Positions 39,737-48,148 of a DNA stretch of 64,000 nucleotides are shown one piece after another. Where the stretch lies: positions 434,001 to 498,000 of the forward strand of contig CAVUPB010000006.1 in the NCBI GenBank assembly GCA_963743275.1, given 5' to 3'. The stretch's first letter is position 1; the number at the start of each line of letters is the position of its first letter. The translations under genes were made by a program, and so were the position numbers. The notes beneath the pieces were generated by a model. It did not search any database and was not told the DNA's origin. It saw nothing but the letters and a program-made list of their open reading frames with translations. Source of the DNA: JALYLC01 sp963743275. GTDB taxonomy: Bacteria > Actinomycetota > Thermoleophilia > Gaiellales > JALYLC01.

Positions 39737-40144
39737 GTGCCCGCGCTCGGCATCCACCACGTCGGCATCGCCGTGCGCGACCTCGCGGCGGCGCACGACC
39801 GCTACGCGCGGCTCTACGGGGCCGTCGTCGAGGCGCGCGAGCGCGTCGAGGATCAGGGCGTCGACGCCCTCGCGCTGCTGCTCGGCGAGCAGGGCCGGGT
39901 GGAGCTGCTCGCCCCGCTCGCAGACGACACGCCCGTCGGGCGCTTCCTCGCGCGGCGCGGCGAGGGGATGCACCACCTGGCCTTCGCGGTCGCCGATCTG
40001 CCGGCCGAGCTCGCCCGCCTGCGCGCGGCGGGGGCGACCCTGATCGACGAGCAGCCGCGCGCGGGCATCTACGGGGACATGGCATTCGTGCATCACGAAT
40101 CGCTCGGCGGCGTGCTGAGCGAATTGATCCAGGCGAGCACGTGA
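39737..40144 (+). CDS. mce: VOC-family protein, probable methylmalonyl-CoA epimerase
   Basis: This 135-residue VOC-fold protein fits methylmalonyl-CoA epimerase, which interconverts the R and S forms for the propionate pathway. It has GIHHVGIAVRDLAAAHDRYARLYGA at the N-terminus (His metal ligand), the glutamate in VELLAPL, MHHLAFAVADLPA in the second repeat (His), and the late glutamate in LSELIQ. The length and four metal-ligand positions match. A glyoxalase-like or other VOC activity remains possible. The GTG at 39737 lies 6 nt after CACCAT, a weak version of the local -10. It leads a four-gene unit ending with ychF. Confidence 0.82.
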   Translation: MPALGIHHVGIAVRDLAAAHDRYARLYGAVVEARERVEDQGVDALALLLGEQGRVELLAPLADDTPVGRFLARRGEGMHHLAFAVADLPAELARLRAAGATLIDEQPRAGIYGDMAFVHHESLGGVLSELIQAST

Positions 40145-40154
40145 CGGAGGCGAG

Positions 40155-40379
40155 ATGACAGACACGAGCGTCAAGTTCGAGATCGGCTTTCGCGGCGGCG
40201 GAACGGTTGCGGGAGAGGCGAGCAGCGCGGATTGGGCCCGTGTCGAGGCCGCCCTGGCCAAGGGCGAGGGCAGCGTCGACATCGAGCACGACGAGCGCCG
40301 CATCTGGCTGCGCACCGAGGACGTCGCCTACGTCGTGCGCGTGGTGCCCCGCCGCCGCGGCGCCGGCTTCAGCTCGTAG
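40155..40379 (+). CDS. Small hypothetical protein
   Basis: A 74-residue protein I do not recognise. It looks like a compact beta-rich domain: VKFEIGFRGGGTVAGEAS, a short helix with DWARVEAALAKGEG, then DIEHDERRIWLRTEDVAYVVRVVPR with a basic C-terminus. The alternation suggests a small barrel or antiparallel sheet. A GGAGG ribosome-binding site sits at a normal distance, and the gene lies 10 nt after the epimerase and 5 nt before the phosphatase, so it is almost certainly translated as part of the same unit. Confidence 0.72.
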   Translation: MTDTSVKFEIGFRGGGTVAGEASSADWARVEAALAKGEGSVDIEHDERRIWLRTEDVAYVVRVVPRRRGAGFSS

Positions 40380-40384
40380 CCGGG

Positions 40385-40852
40385 GTGGCCACGGGCGGTC
40401 GCCGGCAGGTCCTCGATCGCTGCGTGATCGCCTACTCCGCGCTCGGCAACAGCGGGCGGCTCTGGGTCGCATGCGGCGTCGCCGTCGGCCTCGCGACGGG
40501 CCGGCTGTGGGCGATCCCGCTCGTCGCCGCCGTCGTGTGGATCACGCTCGCTCTCAACTTCGCGATCAAGCGCGCCGTGCGCCGTGAGCGCCCCGTCGAG
40601 CGCCGCGGGCGCGGCCCGCTGATCGTCCCGCCGACGAGCCACTCCTTCCCGTCGAGCCACGCGGCGATGGGCGCGGCCGGCGCGGTCGCGCTCTCGCTCT
40701 ACGCACCGGCCCTGGCGCCGCTGTTCGCTACCCTGGCCGTCCTGATGGCTGCCTCGCGCGTCTACCTCACCGTGCACCACGTCTCCGATGTCGTGGCCGG
40801 CCTCGCCGTGGGCGCCTGCACGGGTGGCGTCTTCGCGCTGCTGGCGACCTGA
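40385..40852 (+). CDS. PAP2-family membrane phosphatase
   Basis: This 155-residue protein has about four to five transmembrane helices and the three PAP2 catalytic signatures: KRAVRRERP (about 46-54), the SFPSSHAAMG motif with active histidine (about 74-83), and SRVYLTVHHVSDVVAG (about 121-136). It probably dephosphorylates a lipid phosphate such as undecaprenyl or phosphatidylglycerol phosphate; the substrate is undetermined. The start is the GTG at 40385. Its TGA stop shares one base with the ychF ATG. Confidence 0.88.
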   Translation: MATGGRRQVLDRCVIAYSALGNSGRLWVACGVAVGLATGRLWAIPLVAAVVWITLALNFAIKRAVRRERPVERRGRGPLIVPPTSHSFPSSHAAMGAAGAVALSLYAPALAPLFATLAVLMAASRVYLTVHHVSDVVAGLAVGACTGGVFALLAT

Positions 40853-41931
40853 TGGCGAGCCTCGAGGTCGGGATCGTCGGGCTGCCCAACTCGGGCAAGA
40901 CGTCGCTCTTCAACGCGCTCACGGACTCGCACGCGGAGATCACGAGCTATGCCGCCGTGCAGGCCTCGGCGAACGTCGGCATCGCGGCGGTGCCGGACGA
41001 GCGCATCGAGGCGCTCGCCCAGGCCGTGTCCGCGCGCGAGCGCGTGCCGGCGACGGTGCAGTTCTCCGACGTGGCGGGCCTCGTGCGCGGCAGCGGCGCG
41101 CGCGACGGCGGGCTCGGCGGCGAGTATCTCGGGCACCTGCGCGCGACGCACGCGCTCGCGCACGTCGTGCGCTGCTTCGACGACGAGGCCGTGTCGCACC
41201 CCGACGGCCGCATCGACCCGGTGGCCGATGCCGAGGCGGTCGACTTCGAGCTGCTGCTCTCGGATCAGGTGCTCGTCACGCGCCGCCGCGAGCGCACCGA
41301 GCGCGCAGCCCGCGTGGGCGAGAAGAGCGCGCGCGACGAGCTCGCCGTGCTCGAGCGCCTGGCCGCCCATCTCGACGAGGGCCTGCCCGCGCGCACGCTC
41401 GGCATCGAGGTGCCCGAGGGACTCGACCTGCTCACCACCAAGCCCGTGATCTACGTCGCCAACGTGTCGGAGGCGGGCGAGCCCGAGCGCGTCGCGGCCC
41501 TGACCGCGTATGCCACGGAGCACGGCGCCGAGGTCGTCGCGGTGGCGGCGCGCTTCGAGGCGGAGCTGGCCGAGCTCGACGATCCCGCCGACCGCGCCGC
41601 GTTCCTGGCCGACCTCGGACTCGACGAGCCGGGCATGCCGCGGCTCGCGCGCGCCTGCTTCCGCACGCTCGGCCTGATCACGTTCTTCACCGCCGGGCCC
41701 ATGGAGGCGCGCGCCTGGCCCGTGCGCGAGGGCGCCTCCGCCGTCGAGGCCGCGGGCAAGATCCACTCCGACATCGCGCGCGGCTTCATCCGCGCCGAGG
41801 TGATCCGCTGGGACGACCTCGTGGCCTGCGGCTCCCACGTCGAGGCGCAGAAGCGCGGCCTGCAGCGCGTCGAGGGCAAGGAGTACGTCGTGGTCGACGG
41901 CGACGTGCTGAACATCCGCTTCAACGTCTGA
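40852..41931 (+). CDS. ychF: YchF/EngD (OLA1-type) ribosome-binding ATPase
   Basis: This 359-residue Obg-superfamily protein prefers ATP over GTP. G1 is GLPNSGKTSLFN (about 10-21), G3 is FSDVAGLVRGSG, the coiled-coil insertion with ARDELAVLERL follows, and the TGS-like C-terminal domain includes LGLITFFTAGP, ARAWPVREG and AAGKIHSDIARGFIRAEVI. The G4 position lacks the usual NKxD (VIYVANVSE), which is normal for YchF and explains its ATP preference. The last gene of its unit, it is followed by a strong symmetrical hairpin. Confidence 0.95.
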   Translation: MASLEVGIVGLPNSGKTSLFNALTDSHAEITSYAAVQASANVGIAAVPDERIEALAQAVSARERVPATVQFSDVAGLVRGSGARDGGLGGEYLGHLRATHALAHVVRCFDDEAVSHPDGRIDPVADAEAVDFELLLSDQVLVTRRRERTERAARVGEKSARDELAVLERLAAHLDEGLPARTLGIEVPEGLDLLTTKPVIYVANVSEAGEPERVAALTAYATEHGAEVVAVAARFEAELAELDDPADRAAFLADLGLDEPGMPRLARACFRTLGLITFFTAGPMEARAWPVREGASAVEAAGKIHSDIARGFIRAEVIRWDDLVACGSHVEAQKRGLQRVEGKEYVVVDGDVLNIRFNV

Positions 41932-41946
41932 GCCGGGCGGCGAGAG

Positions 41947-41977
41947 CGCAAAGTCGGGGTCTGACCCCGATTTTGCG
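41947..41977. terminator. Long symmetrical hairpin between ychF and the HD gene
   Basis: The core TCGGGGTC-T-GACCCCGA (41954-41970) is flanked by AAA on the left and TTT on the right. The outer bases also pair (one G-T), giving a stem of about 15 bp with A/T runs on both sides. This is a textbook bidirectional intrinsic terminator between convergent genes. The GGGGTC core may also be a repeated genomic palindrome. Confidence 0.75.
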
Positions 41978-41988
41978 TCGCGAGCTGC

Positions 41989-42837
41989 TCAGAGCGCGTC
42001 GGCGACGCGCGCGTCGAGCGCGTTGGCGGCGTGCAGGGCCACGGCCTCCGGGCTCGGGAAGCGCCGGCCCTCGGGGGCGCCGTGGTGCGAGGCGACCACG
42101 CCGAGCAGCGGCTGCAGGACGGCCTCGTCGCAGCGGGCGCGGGCGCCGGCCCGCTCGATGCGGGCGAGGCCGAGGTGCACGTGGCCGAGCAGGGCGCCGC
42201 GCTCGCTCGCCTGGATCACCGCGCCGGTGACGAACGCGTCGACGCAGCCGCAGTCGTGCAGGAGCGCGGCCGCGAGCAGCAGATCGGCGTTGAGGCGCGG
42301 GTGGAGCTGCGCGGCCTCGCGGCAGAGCGCGGCGACGGCCACCGTGTGCTGGGCGAGCCCGCCCGCGTAGGCGTGGTGGCCGCTCTCCGTGGCCGGCGCG
42401 GTGCGGAAGCGCTCGCGATAGCCCGGCTCGCCGAGCACCGCTTCGCACAGCGCGCGGAGGCCGTCGTGGTAGATCTCGCCGACGAGGAAGTCGATGTAGC
42501 CGTCGAGGTCGTCGATGTCGCGCCGCGCGCCGGGGACGAACTCCGCCGGGTCGCCGGGCTCGACGCGCTCGACGTCGCGCACCTCGAGCTCGACGCGGCC
42601 GGCGTACTCGCCGACGCGGCCGAGCACGCGCACCGTGTCGCCGACCTCGAAGCGCTGCTCCAGCACCGGCACGCCGTCCCACACGCGCGCGCGGACGCGC
42701 CCGCTCTTGTCGGTGAGCTCGAGATCGAGGAATGGGCGTCCGTCTCGCCGCGTGCGCCGCTCCTTGCGCGACACCGCAAAGGTCGCATCGACGAGCGCGC
42801 CCGCCGCGAGCTCGCGCACGAGCGTGCCACCGGCCAC
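41989..42837 (-). CDS. OB-fold plus HD-domain phosphohydrolase (YhaM-like)
   Basis: This 282-residue protein has an N-terminal OB-fold nucleic-acid-binding domain (about 1-85, with RPFLDLELTDKSGRVRARVWDG) joined to an HD phosphohydrolase domain. It has HHAYAGGLAQHTVAVA at about 147-162, LLLAAALLHDCGCVDAF with the HD pair, and a late SHHGAPE. The architecture matches YhaM, a 3'-5' exoribonuclease of Firmicutes, so a role in RNA or DNA end processing is likely. The GTG at 42837 lies 7 nt after TATACT. An ATG two bases upstream belongs to another frame. Confidence 0.85.
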   Translation of the reverse strand: MAGGTLVRELAAGALVDATFAVSRKERRTRRDGRPFLDLELTDKSGRVRARVWDGVPVLEQRFEVGDTVRVLGRVGEYAGRVELEVRDVERVEPGDPAEFVPGARRDIDDLDGYIDFLVGEIYHDGLRALCEAVLGEPGYRERFRTAPATESGHHAYAGGLAQHTVAVAALCREAAQLHPRLNADLLLAAALLHDCGCVDAFVTGAVIQASERGALLGHVHLGLARIERAGARARCDEAVLQPLLGVVASHHGAPEGRRFPSPEAVALHAANALDARVADAL

Positions 42838-42844
42838 ATCCGCG

Positions 42845-42850
42845 AGTATA
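42845..42850 (-). promoter_or_regulatory. -10 hexamer of the OB/HD gene (leaderless)
   Basis: On the minus strand TATACT, the closest match to the bacterial consensus in the window, ends 7 nt before the GTG at 42837. Confidence 0.65.
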
Positions 42851-42900
42851 GAAGGGCCGCGGGCAGCCGTCCGCCCGCCGCGGGCCCTCGACATCCGGGC

Positions 42901-42906
42901 TACCCT
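42901..42906 (+). promoter_or_regulatory. -10 hexamer of the DUF1015 gene (leaderless)
   Basis: TACCCT ends 6 nt before the GTG at 42913. Confidence 0.55.
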
Positions 42907-42912
42907 CCCAGG

Positions 42913-44199
42913 GTGTCCGGGCAGGTGCCAGAGCGCGTGGAGATACGGCCGTTCCACGCCCTCCACTACGCCCGCGACCGCGTGCACCTGGCCGACGTCG
43001 TGTCGCCGCCCTACGACGTGATCGACGACGACCTGCGCCGCCGGCTGCACGATCGCAGCCCCTACAACGTCGTGCACCTGATCCTGCCGAAGCCCGGCGA
43101 GGAGCGCGAGGCGGGCGACACGCTCGAGGCCTGGCGCCGGGAGGAGGTCGTCCTGCGCGAGCCGCGGCCCTGCATGTACTGGCTCGAGCAGCATGCGCAC
43201 GGCCCCGACGGCGTCCGCCGCCGGCGCGCGGGCCTGATCGCCGCACTCCGCCTCGAGCCGTACGCGCCCGGCCGCGTGCGCCGCCACGAGCGCACGCTCG
43301 AGGGCCCCAAGGCGGGGCGCCTGGCCGTGCTGCGCGCCGTGCGCGCCAACCTCTCGCCGATCTTCATGGCCTACGGCGACCCGTCGCGGCGGATCAGCCA
43401 GATCTTCGAGGCGTTCGTCGCCGCGCGCGTGCCGCTGCTCGAGACGACCGACGAGGAGGGCACGACCCACCGGCTCTGGCGCGTCTGCGACGAGGAGCCC
43501 CAGCGGATCGCGAGCGAGGTGATCGGCACGCGGCCGCTCACGATCATCGACGGCCACCACCGCTACGAGACCGCGCTCGCCTACCGCGACGAGCGCCGCG
43601 CGGCCGACGGCGACCCCCCCGAGCTGCGGGCCTACGACTTCGCCCCCGTCTACCTCGCGAACCGCCACGACCCGGGGCTCATGCTCTTCCCGACCCATCG
43701 CGTCGTGAGCGGCCTCGCCCCCGGCCTGTGGGAGCGGCTGCCCGCCCTGCTGGCGGAGCGCTGGGAGCTCGAGGAGATGCCCGACGTCGCCGCGCTCGAG
43801 CGGCGCATCCTGGCGCCTGCGCGCGGCGTCCGCTCGTTCGGCCTCCTGCGCGGCGGCGACACGCCGCCGCTGCACGCGCGCCTGCGCGGCGAGGCGCCGG
43901 CGGCGCTCGACGTCGCCGCGGTGGAGACGCTGGTGCTCGCCGGCCTGCTCGGCTTCGACGCCGCCTCGATCGCGACCACCGACCGCATCGCCTATCCGCG
44001 GCGCGCCGACGACGCGGCCGCGCTCGTGGACGCCGCGCCGCCGCACACGGCGGTCGCTCTGCTCGTGCCCGCGCCGACGATCGCCGACGTCGAGGCCGTG
44101 GCCGAGGCCGGCGAGACGATGCCGCCCAAGTCGACGTTCTTCTTCCCGAAGATCCTCGACGGCATGGTCTTCAACCAGCTCGACCCGTTCGACCCGTGA
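42913..44199 (+). CDS. DUF1015 family protein
   Basis: This 428-residue protein matches DUF1015. The opening is IRPFHALHYARDRVHLADVVSPPYDVID, with SPYNVVHLILP and a later RHERTLEGPKAGRL stretch. The middle has PLTIIDGHHRYETALAYRDE, and the C-terminus is the diagnostic MPPKSTFFFPKILDGMVF. The family is predicted to be enzymatic, with the GHHRYE motif as a likely active site, but I know of no firmly established bacterial function. The GTG start is set by a leaderless-type promoter. Its stop overlaps the following IMPase-like gene (GTGA). Confidence 0.87.
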   Translation: MSGQVPERVEIRPFHALHYARDRVHLADVVSPPYDVIDDDLRRRLHDRSPYNVVHLILPKPGEEREAGDTLEAWRREEVVLREPRPCMYWLEQHAHGPDGVRRRRAGLIAALRLEPYAPGRVRRHERTLEGPKAGRLAVLRAVRANLSPIFMAYGDPSRRISQIFEAFVAARVPLLETTDEEGTTHRLWRVCDEEPQRIASEVIGTRPLTIIDGHHRYETALAYRDERRAADGDPPELRAYDFAPVYLANRHDPGLMLFPTHRVVSGLAPGLWERLPALLAERWELEEMPDVAALERRILAPARGVRSFGLLRGGDTPPLHARLRGEAPAALDVAAVETLVLAGLLGFDAASIATTDRIAYPRRADDAAALVDAAPPHTAVALLVPAPTIADVEAVAEAGETMPPKSTFFFPKILDGMVFNQLDPFDP

Positions 44200-45050
44200 C
44201 GGCCGACGACTGGCTCGCGGCCTGCCGCGCCATGCGCGACGCCGTCGTCGCCGCCGTCGAGGCGGTGCCGCGCGCCCGCCGGGCCGACGAGCTCGGTCGC
44301 GGCGCCGGCGGCGACACCACGGTGGCCGTCGACCAGGCCGCCGAGGACGCCGCGCTCGGCGTTCTCGACGCCGTTGCGGCCGGCGGCGTGGACTTCACGG
44401 TCGTCTCGGAGGAGGTCGGCGAGCGCACGTACGGCGGCGGCGGCGACTGGCGCGTCGTGATCGACCCGATCGACGGCAGCCTCAACGCCAAGCGCGGGCT
44501 CCCGCTCTACGCGCTCTCCGTCGCGATCGCCGACGGGCCGTCGATGGAGGACGTCGTTCTCGGCTACGTGTACGACCTCGGGAACGGCGAGGAGTGGATC
44601 GGCAGGCGCGGCGGCGGCGCGAGCGTCGACGGCGCGGCGCTCGGCGCGTCGCGCCCGCTCGCGCGCCTGCAGCTCGTCGCGCTCGAGGCGACGCGACCCG
44701 AGCATCTCGCGCCGGCCGCCGCGGCGCTGCCCGGCGAGGTCGAGCGCGTGCGCGTGCTCGGCTCGCTCGCGCTCGCGCTCTGCCACCTGGCCGACGGCCG
44801 GGTCGACGCCGTCGCGAGCCTGCGCCCGCACGGCGCGCGCTCGATCGACATCGCGGCTGCGCAGCTGATCCTGCGCGAGGCGGGCTCCGCCGTCGCGCTG
44901 CCGGACGCCGCCGGGCCGTTCGCCGCGGCGCCGCTCGACCTCGTGGGGCGCTCGCGCGTGGTCGCGGCGCGCGACGACGCGTGCGTCGCGCGGGTCGCCG
45001 GGCTGCTCGGCATCGGCCCCGCGGCGAGCCGGGACGCCGATCCGGGCTAG
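44196..45050 (+). CDS. Inositol monophosphatase family protein (second copy)
   Basis: This 284-residue Mg-dependent phosphatase-fold protein has VSEEVGERTYGGGG (first metal ligand), VIDPIDGSLNAKRGLPLYALS (central motif; DG followed by S rather than T) and a SIDIAAAQLILREAGS segment with the last aspartate. The LNAKRG pattern and GxxTVAVDQAAED start resemble the archaeal/actinobacterial FBPase/IMPase group rather than the family member at 26359. Fructose-1,6-bisphosphatase activity is possible. It is coupled to DUF1015, and its TAG stop forms part of the mrp promoter hexamer. Confidence 0.86.
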   Translation: MTADDWLAACRAMRDAVVAAVEAVPRARRADELGRGAGGDTTVAVDQAAEDAALGVLDAVAAGGVDFTVVSEEVGERTYGGGGDWRVVIDPIDGSLNAKRGLPLYALSVAIADGPSMEDVVLGYVYDLGNGEEWIGRRGGGASVDGAALGASRPLARLQLVALEATRPEHLAPAAAALPGEVERVRVLGSLALALCHLADGRVDAVASLRPHGARSIDIAAAQLILREAGSAVALPDAAGPFAAAPLDLVGRSRVVAARDDACVARVAGLLGIGPAASRDADPG

Positions 45051-45053
45051 CAT
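45048..45053 (+). promoter_or_regulatory. -10 hexamer of mrp (leaderless)
   Basis: TAGCAT begins in the stop codon of the previous gene and ends 7 nt before the GTG at 45061. Confidence 0.5.
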
Positions 45054-45060
45054 GCCGGGA

Positions 45061-46185
45061 GTGACCAGCCCCGCTTCCGACGCGCTCCAGGCAGCCCTCG
45101 CGCAGGTCATCGACCCGGAGATCCGGCGCAACGTCGTCGAGCTCGGCATGGTCGACGCCGTCGACGTCGACGGCGGGCACGTGCACGTCACGATCCGCCT
45201 CACGATCCCGGGCTGCCCGCTCAAGTCGAATCTCGAGGCGCAGGTGCGCATGCACGTCGGCGCCGTGCCGGGCGTCGAGGCCGTCACGATCGGCTTCACG
45301 CACATGGACGAGGCCCAGCGCGCCGCGCTGCGCGCCCAGCTGCAGGGCGGGGCCCGCGGCGAGGGCGAGCGCCAGATCGCGGTCGAGGACCGCACCCGCG
45401 TCGTCGCCGTCGCCTCGGGCAAGGGCGGCGTCGGCAAGTCGTCGCTGACCGTCAACCTCGCCCTCGCCTTGCGCGCCCGCGGGCTCGAGGTCGGCATCGT
45501 CGACGCCGACATCTACGGCTATTCGATCCCGGGCATGCTCGGCATCCAGCAGCGCCCGGTCGTCGTCGACAAGATGATCGTGCCGCCGGTCGCGCACGAC
45601 CTCAAGGTGATGTCGATCGGGTTCTTCCTCGACGAGGGCGGCTCGGTCGTGTGGCGCGGCCCGATGCTGCACCGCGCGCTCGAGCAGTTCCTCTCGGACG
45701 TCTACTGGGGCCCGCTCGACTACCTCCTGATCGACATGCCGCCGGGCACGGGCGACGTCGGGCTCTCGCTCGGCCAGCTGCTCCCGCGCGCCGAGGCGGT
45801 GCTCGTGACGACGCCGCAGGCGGCCGCCCAGCGCGTCGCCGAGCGCGCGGCGCAGATGGTCGAGAAGCTCGGCCAGCCGCTGCTCGGCGTGATCGAGAAC
45901 ATGTCCAGCCTGGCCTGCCCGTGCTGCGGCGAGGCGACATACCCCTTCGGACAGGGCGGCGGAGCCGCGCTCGCCGCGCAGCTGGGCGTCCCGCTGCTCG
46001 GCGAGGTGCCGCTCGAGCCGGCGCTGCGCGCGGGCAGCGACACCGGCGATCCGGTCTTCGTCAGCCACCCGGACGACCCGTCCTCGCGCGCGATCGCCGC
46101 CATCGCGCAGCGCATCGCCGCCACCGGGCCCGCCCCGGCGGGGCCCGTGCGCATCGCCTCGCCGCTCGCCGTGCTCAAGGGGTAG
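45061..46185 (+). CDS. mrp: Mrp/ApbC-type iron-sulfur cluster carrier ATPase
   Basis: This 374-residue protein combines an N-terminal MIP18/DUF59 domain (VIDPEIRRNVVELGMV, LTIPGCPLKSNL) with a ParA-like ATPase. Walker A GKGGVGKSS spans about 120-128, and the paired cysteines Cys286 and Cys289 in ACPCCGE bridge an Fe-S cluster between subunits. It delivers clusters to apo-proteins; complex I encoded downstream is one obvious client. The start was set at the GTG 7 nt after TAGCAT; an ATG at 45052 would add three residues and lie inside that hexamer. Confidence 0.93.
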   Translation: MTSPASDALQAALAQVIDPEIRRNVVELGMVDAVDVDGGHVHVTIRLTIPGCPLKSNLEAQVRMHVGAVPGVEAVTIGFTHMDEAQRAALRAQLQGGARGEGERQIAVEDRTRVVAVASGKGGVGKSSLTVNLALALRARGLEVGIVDADIYGYSIPGMLGIQQRPVVVDKMIVPPVAHDLKVMSIGFFLDEGGSVVWRGPMLHRALEQFLSDVYWGPLDYLLIDMPPGTGDVGLSLGQLLPRAEAVLVTTPQAAAQRVAERAAQMVEKLGQPLLGVIENMSSLACPCCGEATYPFGQGGGAALAAQLGVPLLGEVPLEPALRAGSDTGDPVFVSHPDDPSSRAIAAIAQRIAATGPAPAGPVRIASPLAVLKG

Positions 46186-46195
46186 GAGCGCCACC

Positions 46196-46211
46196 TCCCC
46201 CGCACGGGGGA
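46196..46211 (+). terminator. Hairpin after mrp
   Basis: TCCCCC and GGGGGA form a 6-bp stem around GCAC, 10 nt past the mrp stop. The remaining 72 nt before moxR hold a CTCC-TTCC-GGAG inverted repeat but no clear TANNNT hexamer at leaderless distance. Confidence 0.5.
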
Positions 46212-46283
46212 CTCCAGCGGCCAATTCGACGCGCCGATACTCCTTCCGGAGGCAATCGAGGGGCCAGGGGGCGGGAACTGTCG

Positions 46284-47297
46284 GTGGATGAGCGAGAGCT
46301 GATCGATGCGCGTGACACGGCGCATGCGCTCTGGGAGGAGATCCGCGCGGCCATGGTCGAGATCGACCGGCCCGCCTCCCTCGCGCTGTGCTGTCTGCTC
46401 GCGAACGGCCACCTGCTCGTCGAGGACGTCCCCGGCGTCGGCAAGACGACGCTCGCCAAGGCCATCGCCCGGGCGATCGGCGGCCACGACTCGCGCATCC
46501 AGTGCACGGAGGACCTGACCCCCCGCGGGGTCATCGGCCACGAGATCGAGTCGACCAATCCGGCGCTCCGCCCCGACGAGTTCATCCCGGGCCCGCTGTT
46601 CGCGAACGCCGTCGTGCTCGACGAGTTCAACCGGGCCAAGCCGCGCATGCAGTCGGGCCTGCTCGAGGCGATGGAGGAGGGCGCCGTGACCGTCGGCAAG
46701 CGCCGCCACGCGCTCCCGCGGCCGTTCTTCTGCATCGGCACCATGAACCCGCACGACAACACCGGCACGTTCGAGATGGCGCACGCGTCCTTCGACCGCT
46801 TCGCGATGCGCACCGGGATCGGCTACCCGTCCGAGAGCGGCGAGCGCGACCTGCTGATGCGCTTCGGCAACTCCGAGGGGCGTCACGAGAGCGACCCGAT
46901 CGTCGCCCCGGGCGACGTCGTGCAGCTGCAGCGCGTGATCGCGCAGATCCCGGCCGAGGAGGCCGTGCGCGCCTACCTCGTGCGCCTGCTCCGCTCCACG
47001 CGCGACCACCCGGACGTCCTCGTCGGCGCCTCGCCGCGCGCCCTGCTCTCGATGTTCCGCTGCACGCAGGCCGCCGCGCTGCTCGACAACGCGGCCGAGG
47101 TCGCCGTCAAGCACGTCCGCAGCCTCTTCGAGCCGTGCATCGCACACCGCATCCGCGCGCGGCCGGACGCATCGGCCCGCGCCGTGTGCGAGGAGATCCT
47201 CGAGCGCACGCCGGTGCCGGTCACCACGCCGCCGCCATCGATCGCCGCGAGCGAGGCGCACCTCCGGCCCAGTCACGAGGCGCGGCTCGCGGCCTAA
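46284..47297 (+). CDS. MoxR-family AAA+ ATPase
   Basis: This 337-residue AAA+ protein of the MoxR group has Walker A EDVPGVGKTTLAKA (about 48-61), the sensor-region signature QCTEDLTPRGVIG, Walker B VVLDEFNRAKP, EAMEEGAVTVG, and sensor 1 FFCIGTMNPHDNTGTF. The AAA lid follows, with SPRALLSMFRCTQAAAL. MoxR proteins usually act with VWA-domain partners to insert metals or remodel complexes. No VWA or DUF58 gene is adjacent here, which is unusual. The GTG at 46284 is preceded by a GGGCGGGA stretch. The stop shares bases with the convergent DUF1028 gene. Confidence 0.88.
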   Translation: MDERELIDARDTAHALWEEIRAAMVEIDRPASLALCCLLANGHLLVEDVPGVGKTTLAKAIARAIGGHDSRIQCTEDLTPRGVIGHEIESTNPALRPDEFIPGPLFANAVVLDEFNRAKPRMQSGLLEAMEEGAVTVGKRRHALPRPFFCIGTMNPHDNTGTFEMAHASFDRFAMRTGIGYPSESGERDLLMRFGNSEGRHESDPIVAPGDVVQLQRVIAQIPAEEAVRAYLVRLLRSTRDHPDVLVGASPRALLSMFRCTQAAALLDNAAEVAVKHVRSLFEPCIAHRIRARPDASARAVCEEILERTPVPVTTPPPSIAASEAHLRPSHEARLAA

Positions 47298-48148
47298 GCT
47301 TCTTTGCCTCCTGCGCAGCTGCGCAGGTGTGCGAGCACGACGGGGTCGAGCCGGTCCTCGTGCCACCAGCGCGCCTCGAGGTTCTCGCTTCCCACGAACG
47401 CCCGCAGCGCCGCGTCCATCCCGTCCGCGCCGTCCCCGGGCGGGTAGCCCGCGCGGGCCAGCAGGCCGCGCACCTCGTCCGCGAGCTCCCCGGTGAGCGG
47501 CAGCTTCTGATCGTCCGGCGTCGTGCCCGTGAGCAGCGTGTGGATCCCGAGCAGGCGGCGCAGCTCCGGCACGGGACCCGAGTGGTCGTCGACGCGCAGG
47601 TCGACCAGGCTGTCGTCGTTGCCGCCGTAGCCCCCGCCGCGCGCGACCACCGCGAGCGCGGCCGACTGGCGCCCGCGCCGGTCGCCGCCGGCGGCGTCGC
47701 CGGCCGCGAGCGCGGCGAGCAGCCGTTCCGCGAGAGGTCCGGAGGCCGCCTCGTAGGCCGCGGCCATGGCGTCGACCACCTCGGGGCCGGTGAGGATGTT
47801 GCCCTGCACCGCGTAGCCGTCGCCCGTGCGCCCGCCGGCCCAGGCCATGCACCCCGGGCCGGTGAACGTGGCGGCGCGCCCGCGCGCGTCGACGATGCCC
47901 GCCTGGCGGTCGTCGCGCCCGTCGTCGGCCGCCACGAGGGCGTCGAGCGCCGCGCCCGCCTCGAGGCCCGCCCGCAGGTGCGCGAGGCCGTCGGGGCCGT
48001 AGCTCGTGTTGGCGAGGGCCTGCGTCGCGATCGCGCCCACCTCGGCCGCGAGGCAGGGCACGACCGCGCCGACGGCCAGGAACTTCGACGCCACCGCGAC
48101 GCCGAGCTGGCGCGCGCCGAGGTCGCAGGCGACGATCGAGAACGTCAC
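47294..48148 (-). CDS. DUF1028 family protein
   Basis: A 284-residue protein. The N-terminal two thirds match DUF1028, an Ntn-hydrolase-like fold: TFSIVACDLGARQLGVAVASKFLAVGAVVP, QALANTSYGPDGLAHL, and later YAVQGNILTGPEVVDAM. The C-terminal part resembles the putative peptidoglycan-binding tail found in some members (RVDDHSGPVPELRRLL onward). The exposed N-terminal Thr2 could be the nucleophile after Met removal; that is inference. The GTG at 48148 overlaps the UPF0173 stop. Its own TAG overlaps the moxR TAA as CTAA in convergent orientation. Confidence 0.85.
   Translation of the reverse strand: MTFSIVACDLGARQLGVAVASKFLAVGAVVPCLAAEVGAIATQALANTSYGPDGLAHLRAGLEAGAALDALVAADDGRDDRQAGIVDARGRAATFTGPGCMAWAGGRTGDGYAVQGNILTGPEVVDAMAAAYEAASGPLAERLLAALAAGDAAGGDRRGRQSAALAVVARGGGYGGNDDSLVDLRVDDHSGPVPELRRLLGIHTLLTGTTPDDQKLPLTGELADEVRGLLARAGYPPGDGADGMDAALRAFVGSENLEARWWHEDRLDPVVLAHLRSCAGGKEA

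Noticed and set aside
42216..42839. Minus-strand frame starting at the ATG 42839
   Set aside because: It begins two bases before the GTG of the OB/HD gene and runs in another frame. Its translation is Ser/Arg/Thr-rich without motifs.
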